NCBI GenBank assembly: GCA_902789665.1
Contig: CADAOY010000001.1
Location: 62,001-126,000 of the forward strand
Origin: an uncultured Lachnospiraceae bacterium
GTDB lineage: Bacteria; Bacillota; Clostridia; Lachnospirales; Lachnospiraceae
Direction: 5' to 3'
Length of the DNA: 64,000 nucleotides
The notes beneath the pieces are model-generated. The model saw nothing but the letters and a program-made list of their open reading frames with translations. It searched no databases and was not told the origin of the DNA. The position numbers and the translations under genes are program-made. This document shows, piece by piece, positions 25,794 through 35,064 of the stretch (its first letter is position 1; every line of letters begins with the position of its first letter).

Positions 25794-27782
25794 TTAATTA
25801 AATGCATTAACCTGCTCACGAAGATTTGCAGAAATCTCTTTAAGTTCTGCAGCCTTACTCTGAAGCTCATTAATGAGAGTAACCTGTGTTGCGGTAACTT
25901 CCTTGGCACGTCCAACGTGGCTGATACAACCGTCTGTATTTTCTTCAACAACGCTGAATGCAGTTTCAACATCATGCTTACTCTGATAGAAGGTATTCAT
26001 GGTCTGACTTAAGTTGTCATTGGTTTCACCAATCTGCTCAATGCTTGACTGAATATCTTCGAATACCTGAATAATTTCATTACTGTACTGCTTGTTATCC
26101 TCGAAGTTCTTCGCTGAACTGTCGATGGCTTCAACTGTGGCTTCGATGTGCTTGTTGATATTCTCAATAAGATGAGCAATATCTGTTGTTGCCATTGCAG
26201 TCTGCTCTGAAAGAGAACGAATCTCATCAGCAACAACTGCGAATCCCTTACCGGCCTCGCCTGCTCTTGCAGCCTCGATTGAAGCATTGAGGGCCAAGAG
26301 GTTAGTCTGTGATGAAATACCATCGATGGTGGATATGATTTCATTAATCTGGTTGGCAGCCTTCTCAAGATTCTTAACATCTTCAAAAATCTGCTGAATG
26401 GAATCTGCAGATGCCTGAGCACTGTCTGCCAGTGAACCTGCAGTGGAAGAGGATGCCTGAATCTGCTCTCTTGTGTCATTAAGTTTAGAACGCATATTCT
26501 CGAATTCCTGGCCTACCATATCGATGTCCTTGCCGAAGGTATTCATTCTGTCCTTGCCACCGGCAACATTTCTTGACTGAACATCCATGTTACCAACGAT
26601 TTCTTCCATCTGATTATTAAGAGCCGTGGTACCATCAGATACATTATTGGCAAATGTCTGAAGATTATCGGAATAATTCTTAATCTGGTCAGCCGATGAA
26701 TTACTGTATTCAAGCAGCATATTCAGCTTTTCCATAAGTTCGTTAAAGCCCTGTGAAAGCTGTCTGATTTCTCTTGTACCCTTAACTGAAACCTTATTAC
26801 TGAAGTCGCCGGAAGATATTCTTCTTGAAAGCACTGTAATAGGTCTTGCTATATTGGATGCGGAAATTGCGGAAATAACTATACCTGCTATAATCGCTAT
26901 GGCAAAAGCAGCGCCGAGTCTTAATATCACCTTATTAATAGTCTTGGTAAGAATACGTGTTGATACTGCCTCAACTGCATACCAGTCGCAGATTTCAACA
27001 GGTGATATATAGAAACGTCTTGATTCATTATCGTAGTCCTTAATGGTTACAGGATTTCCGGATTCAATGTTGGCGGAAAGTTCTGCATAAGGACTGTCAG
27101 GAAGGTCTGTCAAAGCGATAGGATCTTCTTCATAACTGTAATCCTCATTAGGATGAGTGATAACACCCTGTGCAGCATCAATTAAAAAGCCGTAACTGTT
27201 TTCAGGTGTTTCTGCTTCTCCAACAATAACGCCAAGTTCATCTACGAAAATATCCATAGCAAGGCAGCCGGCGAACTTGCCGCTCTTGTCATAACAGCCT
27301 GTTGATACTGTTACAACAAGTCTGCCTGTATCGGCATCCTTGTAAGGACTTGTATAATGGATGTCTCTGTTGCCTTCGCAAATCTGATAATATCCCCTGG
27401 TTCTGAAATCATCAGACGGGTCAGGTATATAACCTGTACCGGAGCTCATTTTGTTCTCGGTACTTATAAAATACAGGTCGTAGATTTCGTCCTTGTAATT
27501 ATAATTATCAACATAATCGGTAAGGTAAGAAATAAGATAGTCCTGATCGTAATTACCTACAATATCAATGGCCTGTGACTGTGAAAGCACATCCTCGCCC
27601 TTAACATAGAGCCAGGTATTCAGCTCCTCGGCAAGATTGGATGCGGCCTTGGTATACTCTTCGTCAAACTCGGAGCGCATACTTCTTGATACCGTAAAGT
27701 AAGTAACAAAACCGGAAAGAATAATACATACCATAACAACTGCAGTAGTCATGGTGATGATTTTGCCACGAATTCCGCGCAT
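25794..27782 (-). CDS. Methyl-accepting chemotaxis protein with dCache-type sensor
   Basis: Residue numbers are from ATG 27782, which follows AAAGGAGGG; an upstream in-frame start lacks a site. One membrane segment (about 8-30) and a second (about 282-305) frame an extracytoplasmic dCache-like domain with [37 protein letters not shown] (pieces of the ligand-binding region). A HAMP domain follows ([19 protein letters not shown]), then the signalling domain with the hairpin tip [40 protein letters not shown] (family hallmark, given in parts). It senses a small external molecule and controls CheA kinase. No chemotaxis kinase genes are nearby, so it is an orphan receptor. Confidence 0.93.
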   Translation of the reverse strand: MRGIRGKIITMTTAVVMVCIILSGFVTYFTVSRSMRSEFDEEYTKAASNLAEELNTWLYVKGEDVLSQSQAIDIVGNYDQDYLISYLTDYVDNYNYKDEIYDLYFISTENKMSSGTGYIPDPSDDFRTRGYYQICEGNRDIHYTSPYKDADTGRLVVTVSTGCYDKSGKFAGCLAMDIFVDELGVIVGEAETPENSYGFLIDAAQGVITHPNEDYSYEEDPIALTDLPDSPYAELSANIESGNPVTIKDYDNESRRFYISPVEICDWYAVEAVSTRILTKTINKVILRLGAAFAIAIIAGIVISAISASNIARPITVLSRRISSGDFSNKVSVKGTREIRQLSQGFNELMEKLNMLLEYSNSSADQIKNYSDNLQTFANNVSDGTTALNNQMEEIVGNMDVQSRNVAGGKDRMNTFGKDIDMVGQEFENMRSKLNDTREQIQASSSTAGSLADSAQASADSIQQIFEDVKNLEKAANQINEIISTIDGISSQTNLLALNASIEAARAGEAGKGFAVVADEIRSLSEQTAMATTDIAHLIENINKHIEATVEAIDSSAKNFEDNKQYSNEIIQVFEDIQSSIEQIGETNDNLSQTMNTFYQSKHDVETAFSVVEENTDGCISHVGRAKEVTATQVTLINELQSKAAELKEISANLREQVNAFN

Positions 27783-27903
27783 ATGTAACCCTCCTTTAAT
27801 ACACATTAAAGATATCTTAATAATATCAAAAATTACTTAAAAATTAAACAAAAAAATAATTATAAATATAAAGTATTTGCACTTATTCAATAACCCCATC
27901 TTA

Positions 27904-27932
27904 TTGACTAAAAATGTCTATAATTATATAAT
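27904..27932 (+). promoter_or_regulatory. Promoter of the NhaC-type antiporter gene
   Basis: TTGACT (27904-27909), 17 bases, TATAAT (27927-27932) fits the vegetative consensus. The leader to the start codon is about 30 bases. Confidence 0.8.
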
Positions 27933-27969
27933 TTTAAGTACTATTGTATTATATTGGAGGTCGGTTACA

Positions 27970-29613
27970 ATGTCGAAGTTTCTGGAGAAACATAAATTTC
28001 CGTTTTTATCTGCAATTTCCTTATTAATGATTTTAATTATTGGAACTGCTCGTTTTTTGGGCTTTACTTTTCCAGGTACAATCTGGGCTCTCGTTCCACC
28101 TTTCGTGGCAATTCTCTTAGCCCTTATTACCAAGGAAGTTTACTCGTCACTTTTTATAGGTGTTGCCCTTGGCGCAATTATGGCAGCTAACTGTAATTTC
28201 ACGGGTACCATTGATGTACTTACTGAGGACGCTTTCATCGCCGCAGTTACAGATAATGCAGGTATCCTGGTATTCCTTGTACTCCTTGGAATCGTGGTTG
28301 CCCTTGTTAATAAGTCCGGCGCATCACGTGCATTTGGTACATGGGCAGAGAAACATATTAAGACAAGAACCGGTGCGATGCTGGCGACTTTTGCCCTCGG
28401 GGTTTTTATCTTCATCGACGATTATTTTAACTGCCTTACAGTTGGTTCCGTTATGGCGCCTGTTACTGATGCCAAGAAGATTTCAAGAGTTAAACTTGCA
28501 TACTTAATCGATGCGACCGCTGCACCTGTATGTATGATTGCTCCTGTATCATCCTGGGCAGCAGCAGTTTCAGGCTGCGTTGAAAGCGAGACATATACAG
28601 GCTTCGAACTTTTCGTAAGAGCCATTCCATATAACTTTTATTCAATTCTTACTTTGGTATTTATCGTTACCATTGCAATCCTTGGATACGACTATGGCAA
28701 AATGTCCGACTTCGAGATTAAGGCTCAAACAAAAGGTGACTTAGGTATTCTTGATGTTTCCATGGAAGATGAGAAAAAGGAAAGAGAACTTGAGGAGAAT
28801 GGACCTGCAAATCCACCTAAGGGCAAAATCTACGACCTCATTATTCCTATTGTACTTTTGATTGTTATTTGTATTCTTGCACTTATCAGAAATGGTTCAA
28901 TTGCCTTAGGAGGAGGCGTTGGCATAGCTGAAGCTTTATCTGAAACAGATGCTTATGTTGGTCTTCCTTGGGGAACCTTCCTTGCTCTTGTAATAATTAT
29001 TTTTTATCTTGTATTAAGAAAGGTTGTAACTTTTGACGAAGCAATGGAGTGTATTCCAAAGGGCTTCTTCGCAATGGTTCCGGCCATTACAATTCTGGTT
29101 TTGGCTACAGCACTTAAGAACATGACAAACGGAGCACTGGATGCCAGAACTTTTGTTGAAATTACCATGAAGGGTGCAGGACATCTGCAGTGGGCACTCC
29201 CGGCGATTATTTTCTCAGTGGCAACTGTTATTGCTTTTGCAACAGGAACATCCTGGGGAACATTTGGTATCTTAATACCTATCGTATCAGTTGTATTCCC
29301 TGAGACATCAAGTCTGTATTTCGTTGGTATTTCTGCATGTCTTGCAGGTGCCATCTGTGGTGATCACTGCTCACCTATATCAGATACAACAATCATGTCA
29401 TCAGCCGGTGCGCACTGTAATCACTTAGACCATGTATCAACACAGTTACCGTATGCGGTATCGGTTGCAGGTATCTCATTTATCTGCTACTTCGTAGCGG
29501 GATTCCTGGACAGAGTTAATCTTACATGGATTTCAATTCCATTTGGCATTGCACTTACCATTGGATTCTTAATTATGATGAAATTTGTGGTTGCAAAGAA
29601 AAAGACTGAATAA
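27970..29613 (+). CDS. NhaC-family Na+/H+ antiporter
   Basis: A 547-residue transporter with about 12 hydrophobic segments. Family motifs are LVFLVLLGIVVALVNKSGA, FIDDYFNCLTVGSVMAPVTD with the conserved charged pair in a membrane segment, and ATGTSWGTFGILIPI ... GAICGDHCSPISDTTIMSSAGAHCNHLDHV (in pieces). The last motif is typical of this NhaC subgroup. It probably exchanges Na+ for H+ in pH or salt balance. I take ATG 27970, which follows TTGGAGG; an upstream open frame has no site and crosses the promoter. The K+ channel gene starts 14 bases downstream, so both probably serve ion balance from one transcript. Confidence 0.88.
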   Translation: MSKFLEKHKFPFLSAISLLMILIIGTARFLGFTFPGTIWALVPPFVAILLALITKEVYSSLFIGVALGAIMAANCNFTGTIDVLTEDAFIAAVTDNAGILVFLVLLGIVVALVNKSGASRAFGTWAEKHIKTRTGAMLATFALGVFIFIDDYFNCLTVGSVMAPVTDAKKISRVKLAYLIDATAAPVCMIAPVSSWAAAVSGCVESETYTGFELFVRAIPYNFYSILTLVFIVTIAILGYDYGKMSDFEIKAQTKGDLGILDVSMEDEKKERELEENGPANPPKGKIYDLIIPIVLLIVICILALIRNGSIALGGGVGIAEALSETDAYVGLPWGTFLALVIIIFYLVLRKVVTFDEAMECIPKGFFAMVPAITILVLATALKNMTNGALDARTFVEITMKGAGHLQWALPAIIFSVATVIAFATGTSWGTFGILIPIVSVVFPETSSLYFVGISACLAGAICGDHCSPISDTTIMSSAGAHCNHLDHVSTQLPYAVSVAGISFICYFVAGFLDRVNLTWISIPFGIALTIGFLIMMKFVVAKKKTE

Positions 29614-29627
29614 TATCAGGAGAGATT

Positions 29628-30830
29628 ATGTCTAAAAGAGACAAAATAAAACAAAGAGTATTTCAGATTATCCAGATTGGTAATACTTCAGATATTCCAA
29701 GCAGGTCTTTTGACATATTTATAGTTGTTGTAATTTTCATTAATCTTTTTGTTGTATTCTTTGAAACATTCCAGGAGTCGGCGCCTTTTCACACGCTGCT
29801 TTTTGCAACTGAGGCTGTCACCATCGGAATCTTCACAATTGAGTACATCTTAAGATTGTGGACTGCTGATGTGGCTTATCCGGATGTGCCGAAATGGAAG
29901 GCTGTCTTTAAGTTTGTATTCTCATTCTACGGAGCCGTGGATCTGCTTACGCTGCTTCCATTTTACTGTCCGTTTTTCTTCCCGGCAGGAGCAATTGCTT
30001 TCAAGATTCTAAGAGTTGTCAGAATCTTCAGGCTCTTCCAGGTTAACAGCACATCGGACGCTTTTAATGTTATTACTGAAGTATTAAAGGAGAAAAGCAG
30101 CCAGCTTTTATCTTCTTTTGTAATGATAATTATTCTTATATTTGGTGCATCACTTACCATGTACGGTGTTGAGCATCCGGCGCAGCCTGAGGCTTTTCCT
30201 AATGCCTTCTCGGGTATCTGGTGGGCAACATCCACAATCCTTACCATAGGTTATGGTGATGTTTATCCCGTAACTTTGGCAGGACGGTTTATCGGTATGC
30301 TGATCGGCTTTCTCGGCGTAGGACTTGTGGCAATACCAACAGCTATTATTTCTGCCGGATTCGTGGAAAGATATACAAGATTAAGAGAAGAAGCCTTACA
30401 GGGAGAGACAAGGGCGCTTCGCTATGTTCCATCAGTTGTGGGACACGGTCATTCTTTTATAGGTAAAAAAGTAAGCGAGATTGTGCTTCCACCTCAGCTT
30501 AAAATTATCGTCATAGTTAGAAATGGCGAGGAAATGGGAGTTACTCCGAAGACTGTCATAAAGGAAGATGATGTACTTCTTTTGGTATCAACCAACCTGG
30601 ATGAACAAAGTGGTGTGAAGATATATGAAATCATCATCAAGGCAAACCACGAGTGGAACGGCATGCGAATCGAAGATCTTGATATTTCAAGACGTGACAG
30701 CATAATTATGATAATTCGTGATGGAAAGAATCATATTCCTGACGGACAGACCATCATTAAGGAAAATGATATTCTCATCATGTATTCACAGAAAAAAGAT
30801 GACAAAAAGAATGTGCAGGATGTACACTAA
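29628..30830 (+). CDS. Voltage-gated-type K+ channel with two TrkA-C domains
   Basis: Six hydrophobic segments span residues about 25-240. The fourth has regularly spaced Arg (LRVVRIFRLFQV), as in voltage sensors, and the pore carries the K+ filter motif TIGYGD. The C-terminal part has two TrkA-C/RCK-C type domains (about 265-330 and 332-395; GKKVSEIVLPPQLKIIVIVRNG and WNGMRIEDLDISRRDSIIMIIRDG) without an N-terminal Rossmann RCK domain. Such modules bind small ligands such as c-di-AMP in Firmicutes K+ systems, so gating by c-di-AMP is possible but is inference. Start ATG follows CAGGAGAG. Downstream by 36 bases is a GMP synthase domain gene. Confidence 0.92.
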   Translation: MSKRDKIKQRVFQIIQIGNTSDIPSRSFDIFIVVVIFINLFVVFFETFQESAPFHTLLFATEAVTIGIFTIEYILRLWTADVAYPDVPKWKAVFKFVFSFYGAVDLLTLLPFYCPFFFPAGAIAFKILRVVRIFRLFQVNSTSDAFNVITEVLKEKSSQLLSSFVMIIILIFGASLTMYGVEHPAQPEAFPNAFSGIWWATSTILTIGYGDVYPVTLAGRFIGMLIGFLGVGLVAIPTAIISAGFVERYTRLREEALQGETRALRYVPSVVGHGHSFIGKKVSEIVLPPQLKIIVIVRNGEEMGVTPKTVIKEDDVLLLVSTNLDEQSGVKIYEIIIKANHEWNGMRIEDLDISRRDSIIMIIRDGKNHIPDGQTIIKENDILIMYSQKKDDKKNVQDVH

Positions 30831-30866
30831 AAGTGTATTAAATAATAAATTTTAGGAGGATTAAAA

Positions 30867-31847
30867 ATGGCAGACGTAAGACCTGAAAGTATGGAACGTA
30901 TCAGCACAAAGGAACTGGCCGATGCTTTTATCGAAGAGCAGATCGCCGCAATCAAGGCACAGGTAGGTGACAAGAAAGTTCTTCTTGCATTATCCGGTGG
31001 CGTTGACTCATCAGTAGTTGCAGCCCTTCTCATTAAGGCTATTGGCAAGCAGTTAGTATGTGTTCATGTTAATCATGGACTTCTTCGTAAGGGTGAGCCT
31101 GAGCAGGTTATTGAAGTATTCCGTAACCAGATGGATGCTAACCTTATCTACGTTGATGCAACAGATAGATTTCTTGATAAACTTGCAGGAGTTGAAGAAC
31201 CTGAAAGAAAGCGCAAAATCATCGGCGAGGAATTCATTCGTGTATTCGAAGAAGAAGCTCGTAAGTTAGATGATGTTGACTTCCTTGCACAGGGTACAAT
31301 TTATCCTGATATCTTAGAGTCAGGTCCTGTTAAGGCACATCACAATGTTGGCGGACTTCCTGAAGACATTCATTTTGAAGGTCTTGTTGAGCCAATCAAA
31401 TTATTATTCAAAGATGAAGTTCGTGTAGTAGGTGACGCACTTGGTCTTCCGGCTAATATGGTATATCGTCAGCCATTCCCAGGCCCTGGTCTTGGCGTAA
31501 GATGTACAGGCGCAATCACAAGAGAGAGACTTGCACTTGTCAGAGAGTCAGATGCAATCTTAAGAGAAGAATTTGATAAGGCAGGTCTTGCAGGAAAAGT
31601 ATGGCAGTACTTCACCATCGTTCCTGACTGCAAGTCAGTTGGTGTTAAGCACAACATGAGAGTTGTTGAGAACTTCGTGGTTATCCGCGCCGTTAATACC
31701 AAGGATGCCATGACAGCTTCCATTGAGCCTATCCCATACGAAGTACTTAACCGTATCGTAGACAGAATCATCACAGAAGTACCTGGCATTAACAGAGTAT
31801 TATATGATTTAACTCCAAAGCCATCAGGTACAATTGAGTGGGAATAA
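30867..31847 (+). CDS. guaAb: Stand-alone GMP synthase ATP-pyrophosphatase subunit
   Basis: A 326-residue protein that matches only the ATP-PPase and dimerisation parts of GMP synthase: P-loop [66 protein letters not shown] and the C-terminal KPSGTIEWE. There is no glutaminase domain here or next door. The family in archaea and some bacteria works with a separate GuaAa subunit or with free ammonia. A complete two-domain GuaA is encoded at 61233, so this is a second copy of the synthetase half. Start ATG follows TAGGAGG. Its stop codon lies in the left arm of an inverted-repeat element. Confidence 0.93.
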   Translation: MADVRPESMERISTKELADAFIEEQIAAIKAQVGDKKVLLALSGGVDSSVVAALLIKAIGKQLVCVHVNHGLLRKGEPEQVIEVFRNQMDANLIYVDATDRFLDKLAGVEEPERKRKIIGEEFIRVFEEEARKLDDVDFLAQGTIYPDILESGPVKAHHNVGGLPEDIHFEGLVEPIKLLFKDEVRVVGDALGLPANMVYRQPFPGPGLGVRCTGAITRERLALVRESDAILREEFDKAGLAGKVWQYFTIVPDCKSVGVKHNMRVVENFVVIRAVNTKDAMTASIEPIPYEVLNRIVDRIITEVPGINRVLYDLTPKPSGTIEWE

Positions 31848-31984
31848 CAAGCCATGCAATCAGTAAACAATAAGAGTGCCGTGAATGCTTGCATTCAAAG
31901 GCACTTTTTTTGTGCTGATTATACGGCGCCTACGGCGACGGTTATTGATGAGCGAAGTGAATCAATAACAGAGCATGGCTTGTT
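31846..31984. repeat. 139-bp element with 12-bp perfect terminal inverted repeats
   Basis: AACAAGCCATGC (31846-31857) and GCATGGCTTGTT (31973-31984) are exact inverted copies. Inside are a terminator hairpin (31872-31910), a GGCGCC-rich piece, and a second hairpin TTATTGAT-N11-ATCAATAA (31942-31968). It has no open frame. This may be a small non-autonomous repeat element that now serves as the terminator of the GMP synthase gene. Confidence 0.6.
31872..31910 (+). terminator. Terminator inside the inverted-repeat element
   Basis: GAGTGCC pairs with GGCACT and an inner GAATGC with GCATTC, followed by a run of seven T. It ends the stand-alone GMP synthase transcript. Confidence 0.88.
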
Positions 31985-32002
31985 ACTTGATATTTATATA
32001 CG

Positions 32003-32033
32003 TTGACAAAGTATACAAGTTGATTTATACTTT
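32003..32033 (+). promoter_or_regulatory. XRE promoter with overlapping operator
   Basis: TTGACA (32003-32008), 17 bases, TATACT (32026-32031). An inverted repeat AAAGTATA-N10-TATACTTT (32008-32015, 32026-32033) covers the spacer and the -10. This is a fitting site for autorepression by the XRE protein at 32067. Confidence 0.75.
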
Positions 32034-32066
32034 AATAAAGTACAAAAATGTATTGGAGGCGATGAT

Positions 32067-32297
32067 ATGGATATTTCAGATAGAATAAAGGATTTAAGAA
32101 AGAAAACGGGATTATCGCAAAGTAAATTTTCCGCTAAATTTGAAATTCCCGTAAGAACTCTTCAGCAGTGGGAACAGGGAATAAGCGCACCTCCGGATTA
32201 TTTGGTCAGAATGATGGCATATATTATGCTGCTTGAGGAAAACGCGCAAATAAAAGATGAGGAATCTATAAGGGGAAAACACGCAGATGGCAAATGA
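32067..32297 (+). CDS. XRE-family HTH regulator
   Basis: A 76-residue protein with one HTH: IKDLRKKTGLSQSKFSAKFEIPVRTLQQWEQGISAPPDYLVRMM (helices 1-5, in one stretch of about 45 residues). The ending YIMLLEENAQIK is of the short type found beside plasmid, phage or toxin-antitoxin genes. Start follows TGGAGGCG. Its last 11 bases overlap the next gene. Confidence 0.88.
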   Translation: MDISDRIKDLRKKTGLSQSKFSAKFEIPVRTLQQWEQGISAPPDYLVRMMAYIMLLEENAQIKDEESIRGKHADGK

Positions 32298-32760
32298 TAA
32301 AGTTCAATTATTTGAAGACCAGCCGATAAGGACGGCATGGGTTGAGGATGAGGAAGAATGGTATTTTTCAATAGTGGATGTGGTTGGAGTGCTGACTGAG
32401 CAACCGGATATTGATGGTGCAAGGAATTATTGGAAAGTACTGAAAAACAGGCTTAAAGAAGAAGGAAGTCAGTTGGTTACAAATTGTAACCAACTGAAAA
32501 TGAGATCGCCGAAGGATGGAAAAAGATATAATACTGACGTAGCTAATACCGAGCAGTTGCTTCGCCTGATTCAATCAATCCCATCCAAAAAGGCAGAACC
32601 TTTCAAAATGTGGCTGGCCCAGGTAGGTCGTGAACGAATAGAGGAAGTGATAGACCCGGAACTGACTATCGAGAGGGCTCTTGAGACCTATGCGAAAAAA
32701 GGTTATTCACGAGAATGGATCAATCAGCGCCTGCAGGTAATCCGCGTGAATGCTTGTTGA
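32287..32760 (+). CDS. Bro-N (phage antirepressor-type) protein, probably truncated
   Basis: Residues about 8-115 form a Bro-N DNA-binding domain (VQLFEDQPIRTAW, WYFSIVDVVGVLTEQ, YWKVLKNRLKEEGSQLV, TEQLLRLIQSIPSKKAEPFKMWLAQVGRERI in parts) followed by IDPELTIERALETYAKKGYSREWINQRLQ. Members I recall continue for roughly another 100 residues after this point, but here the frame ends after VIRVNAC, so the C-terminal half seems to be lost. Bro-N proteins are known as phage antirepressors or in accessory islands. Within the gene, 32470-32496 is a perfect palindrome with 13-bp arms, coding QLVTNCNQL. Start follows AAGGGG. Confidence 0.8.
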   Translation: MANDKVQLFEDQPIRTAWVEDEEEWYFSIVDVVGVLTEQPDIDGARNYWKVLKNRLKEEGSQLVTNCNQLKMRSPKDGKRYNTDVANTEQLLRLIQSIPSKKAEPFKMWLAQVGRERIEEVIDPELTIERALETYAKKGYSREWINQRLQVIRVNAC

Positions 32761-32802
32761 TTTTACATAATCGGAGTGATATAATTATTTCAGACAGAGA
32801 AA

Positions 32803-32845
32803 CAAAGGCGTTTCGTCCGTAAGGATGAAGCGCCTTTTTATTTTT
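32803..32845 (+). terminator. Rho-independent terminator
   Basis: AAAGGCGTTTC pairs with GAAGCGCCTTT around a GTCCGTAAGGAT loop, followed by a T-rich run. It separates the Bro-N gene from nadE. Confidence 0.82.
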
Positions 32846-32855
32846 CGGAGGTGGT

Positions 32856-34802
32856 ATGGAAAACAAACTTTTGCAGGTTGCTGCGGCAACCCCACGATTA
32901 AAAATCGGTGATGTAAAATCCAATACAAAAGAAATAATCGGCATAATAAAAGAATGTGAAGACAGCGCTCTTTTAGTGTTTCCGGAACTATCGGTAACCG
33001 GTTATACTTCGGCAGATCTTTTTCAAAGCGATTTGCTTTTAAAAGAATCTGAAAAGGCTTTGTCGGAAATTGCAAAAACAACAAAAGAAAAATATCTGAC
33101 TGTAGTTGTGGGTATTCCTTTCAGGTATGACAACAGCATTTATAACTGTGCCGCAATTCTTTCTGACGGTAAGATAAAAGCTTTGATTCCGAAATCTTTC
33201 ATACCGAATTATTCTGAATTTTACGAAGTAAGATGGTTTGCATCGGGCAGGGATATAAAAAACGAAACGGTAAAAATAGGAAGCGAAGATGTACCTTTCG
33301 GAGTCGATATTCTGGCAGAAGATGCGTCGACCGGAGCGGTACTCGGAGTCGAAATCTGCGAGGATCTCTGGGTCCCTGATAAGCCGAGTACTCACGCAGC
33401 TCTGGCAGGTGCAAACATACTGGCAAATCTTTCCGCATCTGATGAAATAATCGGCAAACAGGATTACAGACGTGAACTTGTAAAACAGCAGAGCGGGTCC
33501 TGTTACAGTGCTTATGTATATGTATCTTCGGGCACTGACGAAAGCAGTACGGATCTTGTTTTTTCGGGACATTCGATCATAGCGCAAAACGGAAGTATTC
33601 TGAAGGAAAGTATTTTCCCCGAATATCCTCACATCGAAAGGACAATAATAGATCTGCAGGCGATTATGCACGATCGAAGACGACAGAATACATTCGAAAA
33701 TGAAAATAATATGAGATACAGAAGAGTTGAAGTCGGTTTGAAAGCCATCGGAAGCAATGAAGTAAGCATTCTTGAGTTGGGTGATATTTTAAAACAATAT
33801 GACTATCCGATAGCAAGAAATCCTTTTGTTCCCGGGGAGGATGAATTAAGGAAAACGCGATGCGAAAAAATACTTCGAATTCAGGCTAACGGACTTGCTG
33901 CAAGAGTTCGTTCGACAGGTATAAAAAATCTTGTGATAGGAATATCCGGAGGACTTGATTCGACCCTTGCCCTTTTGGTCTGTCATGAGGCGAAGAAACT
34001 GGTTAATGATATCCGTATTATTGCCTACACGATGCCTAACAGAGGAAATACAACCAAGACCACATTCGATAATGCAAACCGTTTGATGGAACTGCTTGCA
34101 GACGAATCTCACGAGATTTCCATTGAAGACGGAGTAAACTATCATCTCTCACAGCTGGGTCACAAGGAATCTTATCAGGGTGAAGGAGATATAACTTATG
34201 AAAACGCACAGGCGAGAATGCGTACCTACATCCTTATGGATGCTGCAAATATGAAAAACGGCCTGGTAGTTGGAACAGGCGATCTTTCGGAACTTGCACT
34301 CGGCTGGTGTACATACAACGGAGACCATATGTCAATGTATGCAGTTAATGCATCGATCCCCAAAACTCTTGTGCAGTATATCTCCAGAACATACGCATAT
34401 ACTTGCGGAAATGAGAAATTAAAAAATGTAATCTTATCCGTATGCGACACTCCGATTACTCCGGAACTGACTCCCAATAAGGATGGCGAGATAGCGCAAA
34501 AGACCGAAGAGAAGATTGGTAAATATGATTTAAACGATTTCTTCCTCTTTTACACATTAAGATACGGATTTGAGCCCGCGAGAAGCGTGGCGTATGCTAT
34601 CAAAGCATATCCCGAAGTTGAAGTTAATGAACTTGTTACTGCCGCCAGGAATTTCTTCAAAAGGTTCTTTACGCAACAGTTTAAGAGAAGTTGTCTTCCT
34701 GATGGTCCTAAAGTCGGCTCGGTATCACTGTCTCCGAGAGGTGATTGGCGAATGCCGTCTGATGCATCGGCAGCGCTCTGGTTAGAGGATTTGGAGGTGT
34801 AA
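32856..34802 (+). CDS. nadE: Glutamine-hydrolysing NAD+ synthetase
   Basis: A two-domain enzyme of 648 residues. The nitrilase-type glutaminase (about 5-280) has the Glu in FPELSVTGYTSADLF, the Lys in LIPKSFIPNYSEFYE and the nucleophile Cys168 in GVEICEDLWVPD. The synthetase domain has the P-loop SGGLDS at about 364, then RTYILMDAAN, GTGDLSELALGW and the C-terminal KRSCLPDGPKVGS. It turns nicotinate adenine dinucleotide into NAD+ with glutamine and ATP. Codon use differs from the neighbours: Lys is mostly AAA and Ile often ATA, with many TCG and CGN codons. With the XRE/Bro-N genes on its left, this suggests acquisition by transfer. Start follows CGGAGG. Confidence 0.95.
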   Translation: MENKLLQVAAATPRLKIGDVKSNTKEIIGIIKECEDSALLVFPELSVTGYTSADLFQSDLLLKESEKALSEIAKTTKEKYLTVVVGIPFRYDNSIYNCAAILSDGKIKALIPKSFIPNYSEFYEVRWFASGRDIKNETVKIGSEDVPFGVDILAEDASTGAVLGVEICEDLWVPDKPSTHAALAGANILANLSASDEIIGKQDYRRELVKQQSGSCYSAYVYVSSGTDESSTDLVFSGHSIIAQNGSILKESIFPEYPHIERTIIDLQAIMHDRRRQNTFENENNMRYRRVEVGLKAIGSNEVSILELGDILKQYDYPIARNPFVPGEDELRKTRCEKILRIQANGLAARVRSTGIKNLVIGISGGLDSTLALLVCHEAKKLVNDIRIIAYTMPNRGNTTKTTFDNANRLMELLADESHEISIEDGVNYHLSQLGHKESYQGEGDITYENAQARMRTYILMDAANMKNGLVVGTGDLSELALGWCTYNGDHMSMYAVNASIPKTLVQYISRTYAYTCGNEKLKNVILSVCDTPITPELTPNKDGEIAQKTEEKIGKYDLNDFFLFYTLRYGFEPARSVAYAIKAYPEVEVNELVTAARNFFKRFFTQQFKRSCLPDGPKVGSVSLSPRGDWRMPSDASAALWLEDLEV

Positions 34803-34804
34803 AA

Positions 34805-34834
34805 TGGCTGTGCCCTAAGGCATGGCCTTTTTTT
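34805..34834 (+). terminator. Terminator behind nadE
   Basis: GGCTGTGCC and GGCATGGCC can pair around CTAA, followed by seven T. The rest of the gap up to about 34990 shows only short repeats (GTGCAAGTGCAGACTTGCTTGCAAG) and no gene. Confidence 0.7.
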
Positions 34835-34991
34835 GTGCGAAGAGGGTGCAAGTGCAGACTTGCTTGCAAGTATATGTAACAGCAAAATAGACCGTGCACA
34901 CTTGTGTGCTAAGGTATAATTTGCTGTGACCCCTACTCGATTGGGAAAATGTCAACAAATTAAACGTCAAAAATAACCGATTAGACATCTT

Positions 34992-35027
34992 TTGTTGTCT
35001 TTAACTATATATATTATATATAGTTAA
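34992..35027 (+). promoter_or_regulatory. Promoter with long AT palindrome before DUF3021-LytTR
   Basis: TTGTTG (34992-34997), 17 bases, TATATA (35015-35020). The -10 lies inside a palindrome with 13-bp arms (35001-35027) that starts TTAACTATATATA. It is a likely binding site for the operon's own LytTR protein or another repressor. Confidence 0.55.
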
Positions 35028-35064
35028 TTATGAGAAAGAGTGTGTAAACCTTAGGGGAGGGTAT

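Noticed and set aside
31984-34856. Prophage or integrative element
   Set aside because: Only an XRE regulator and a shortened Bro-N gene are phage-like; there is no integrase, portal, capsid or attachment site. I treat it as a remnant patch at most.
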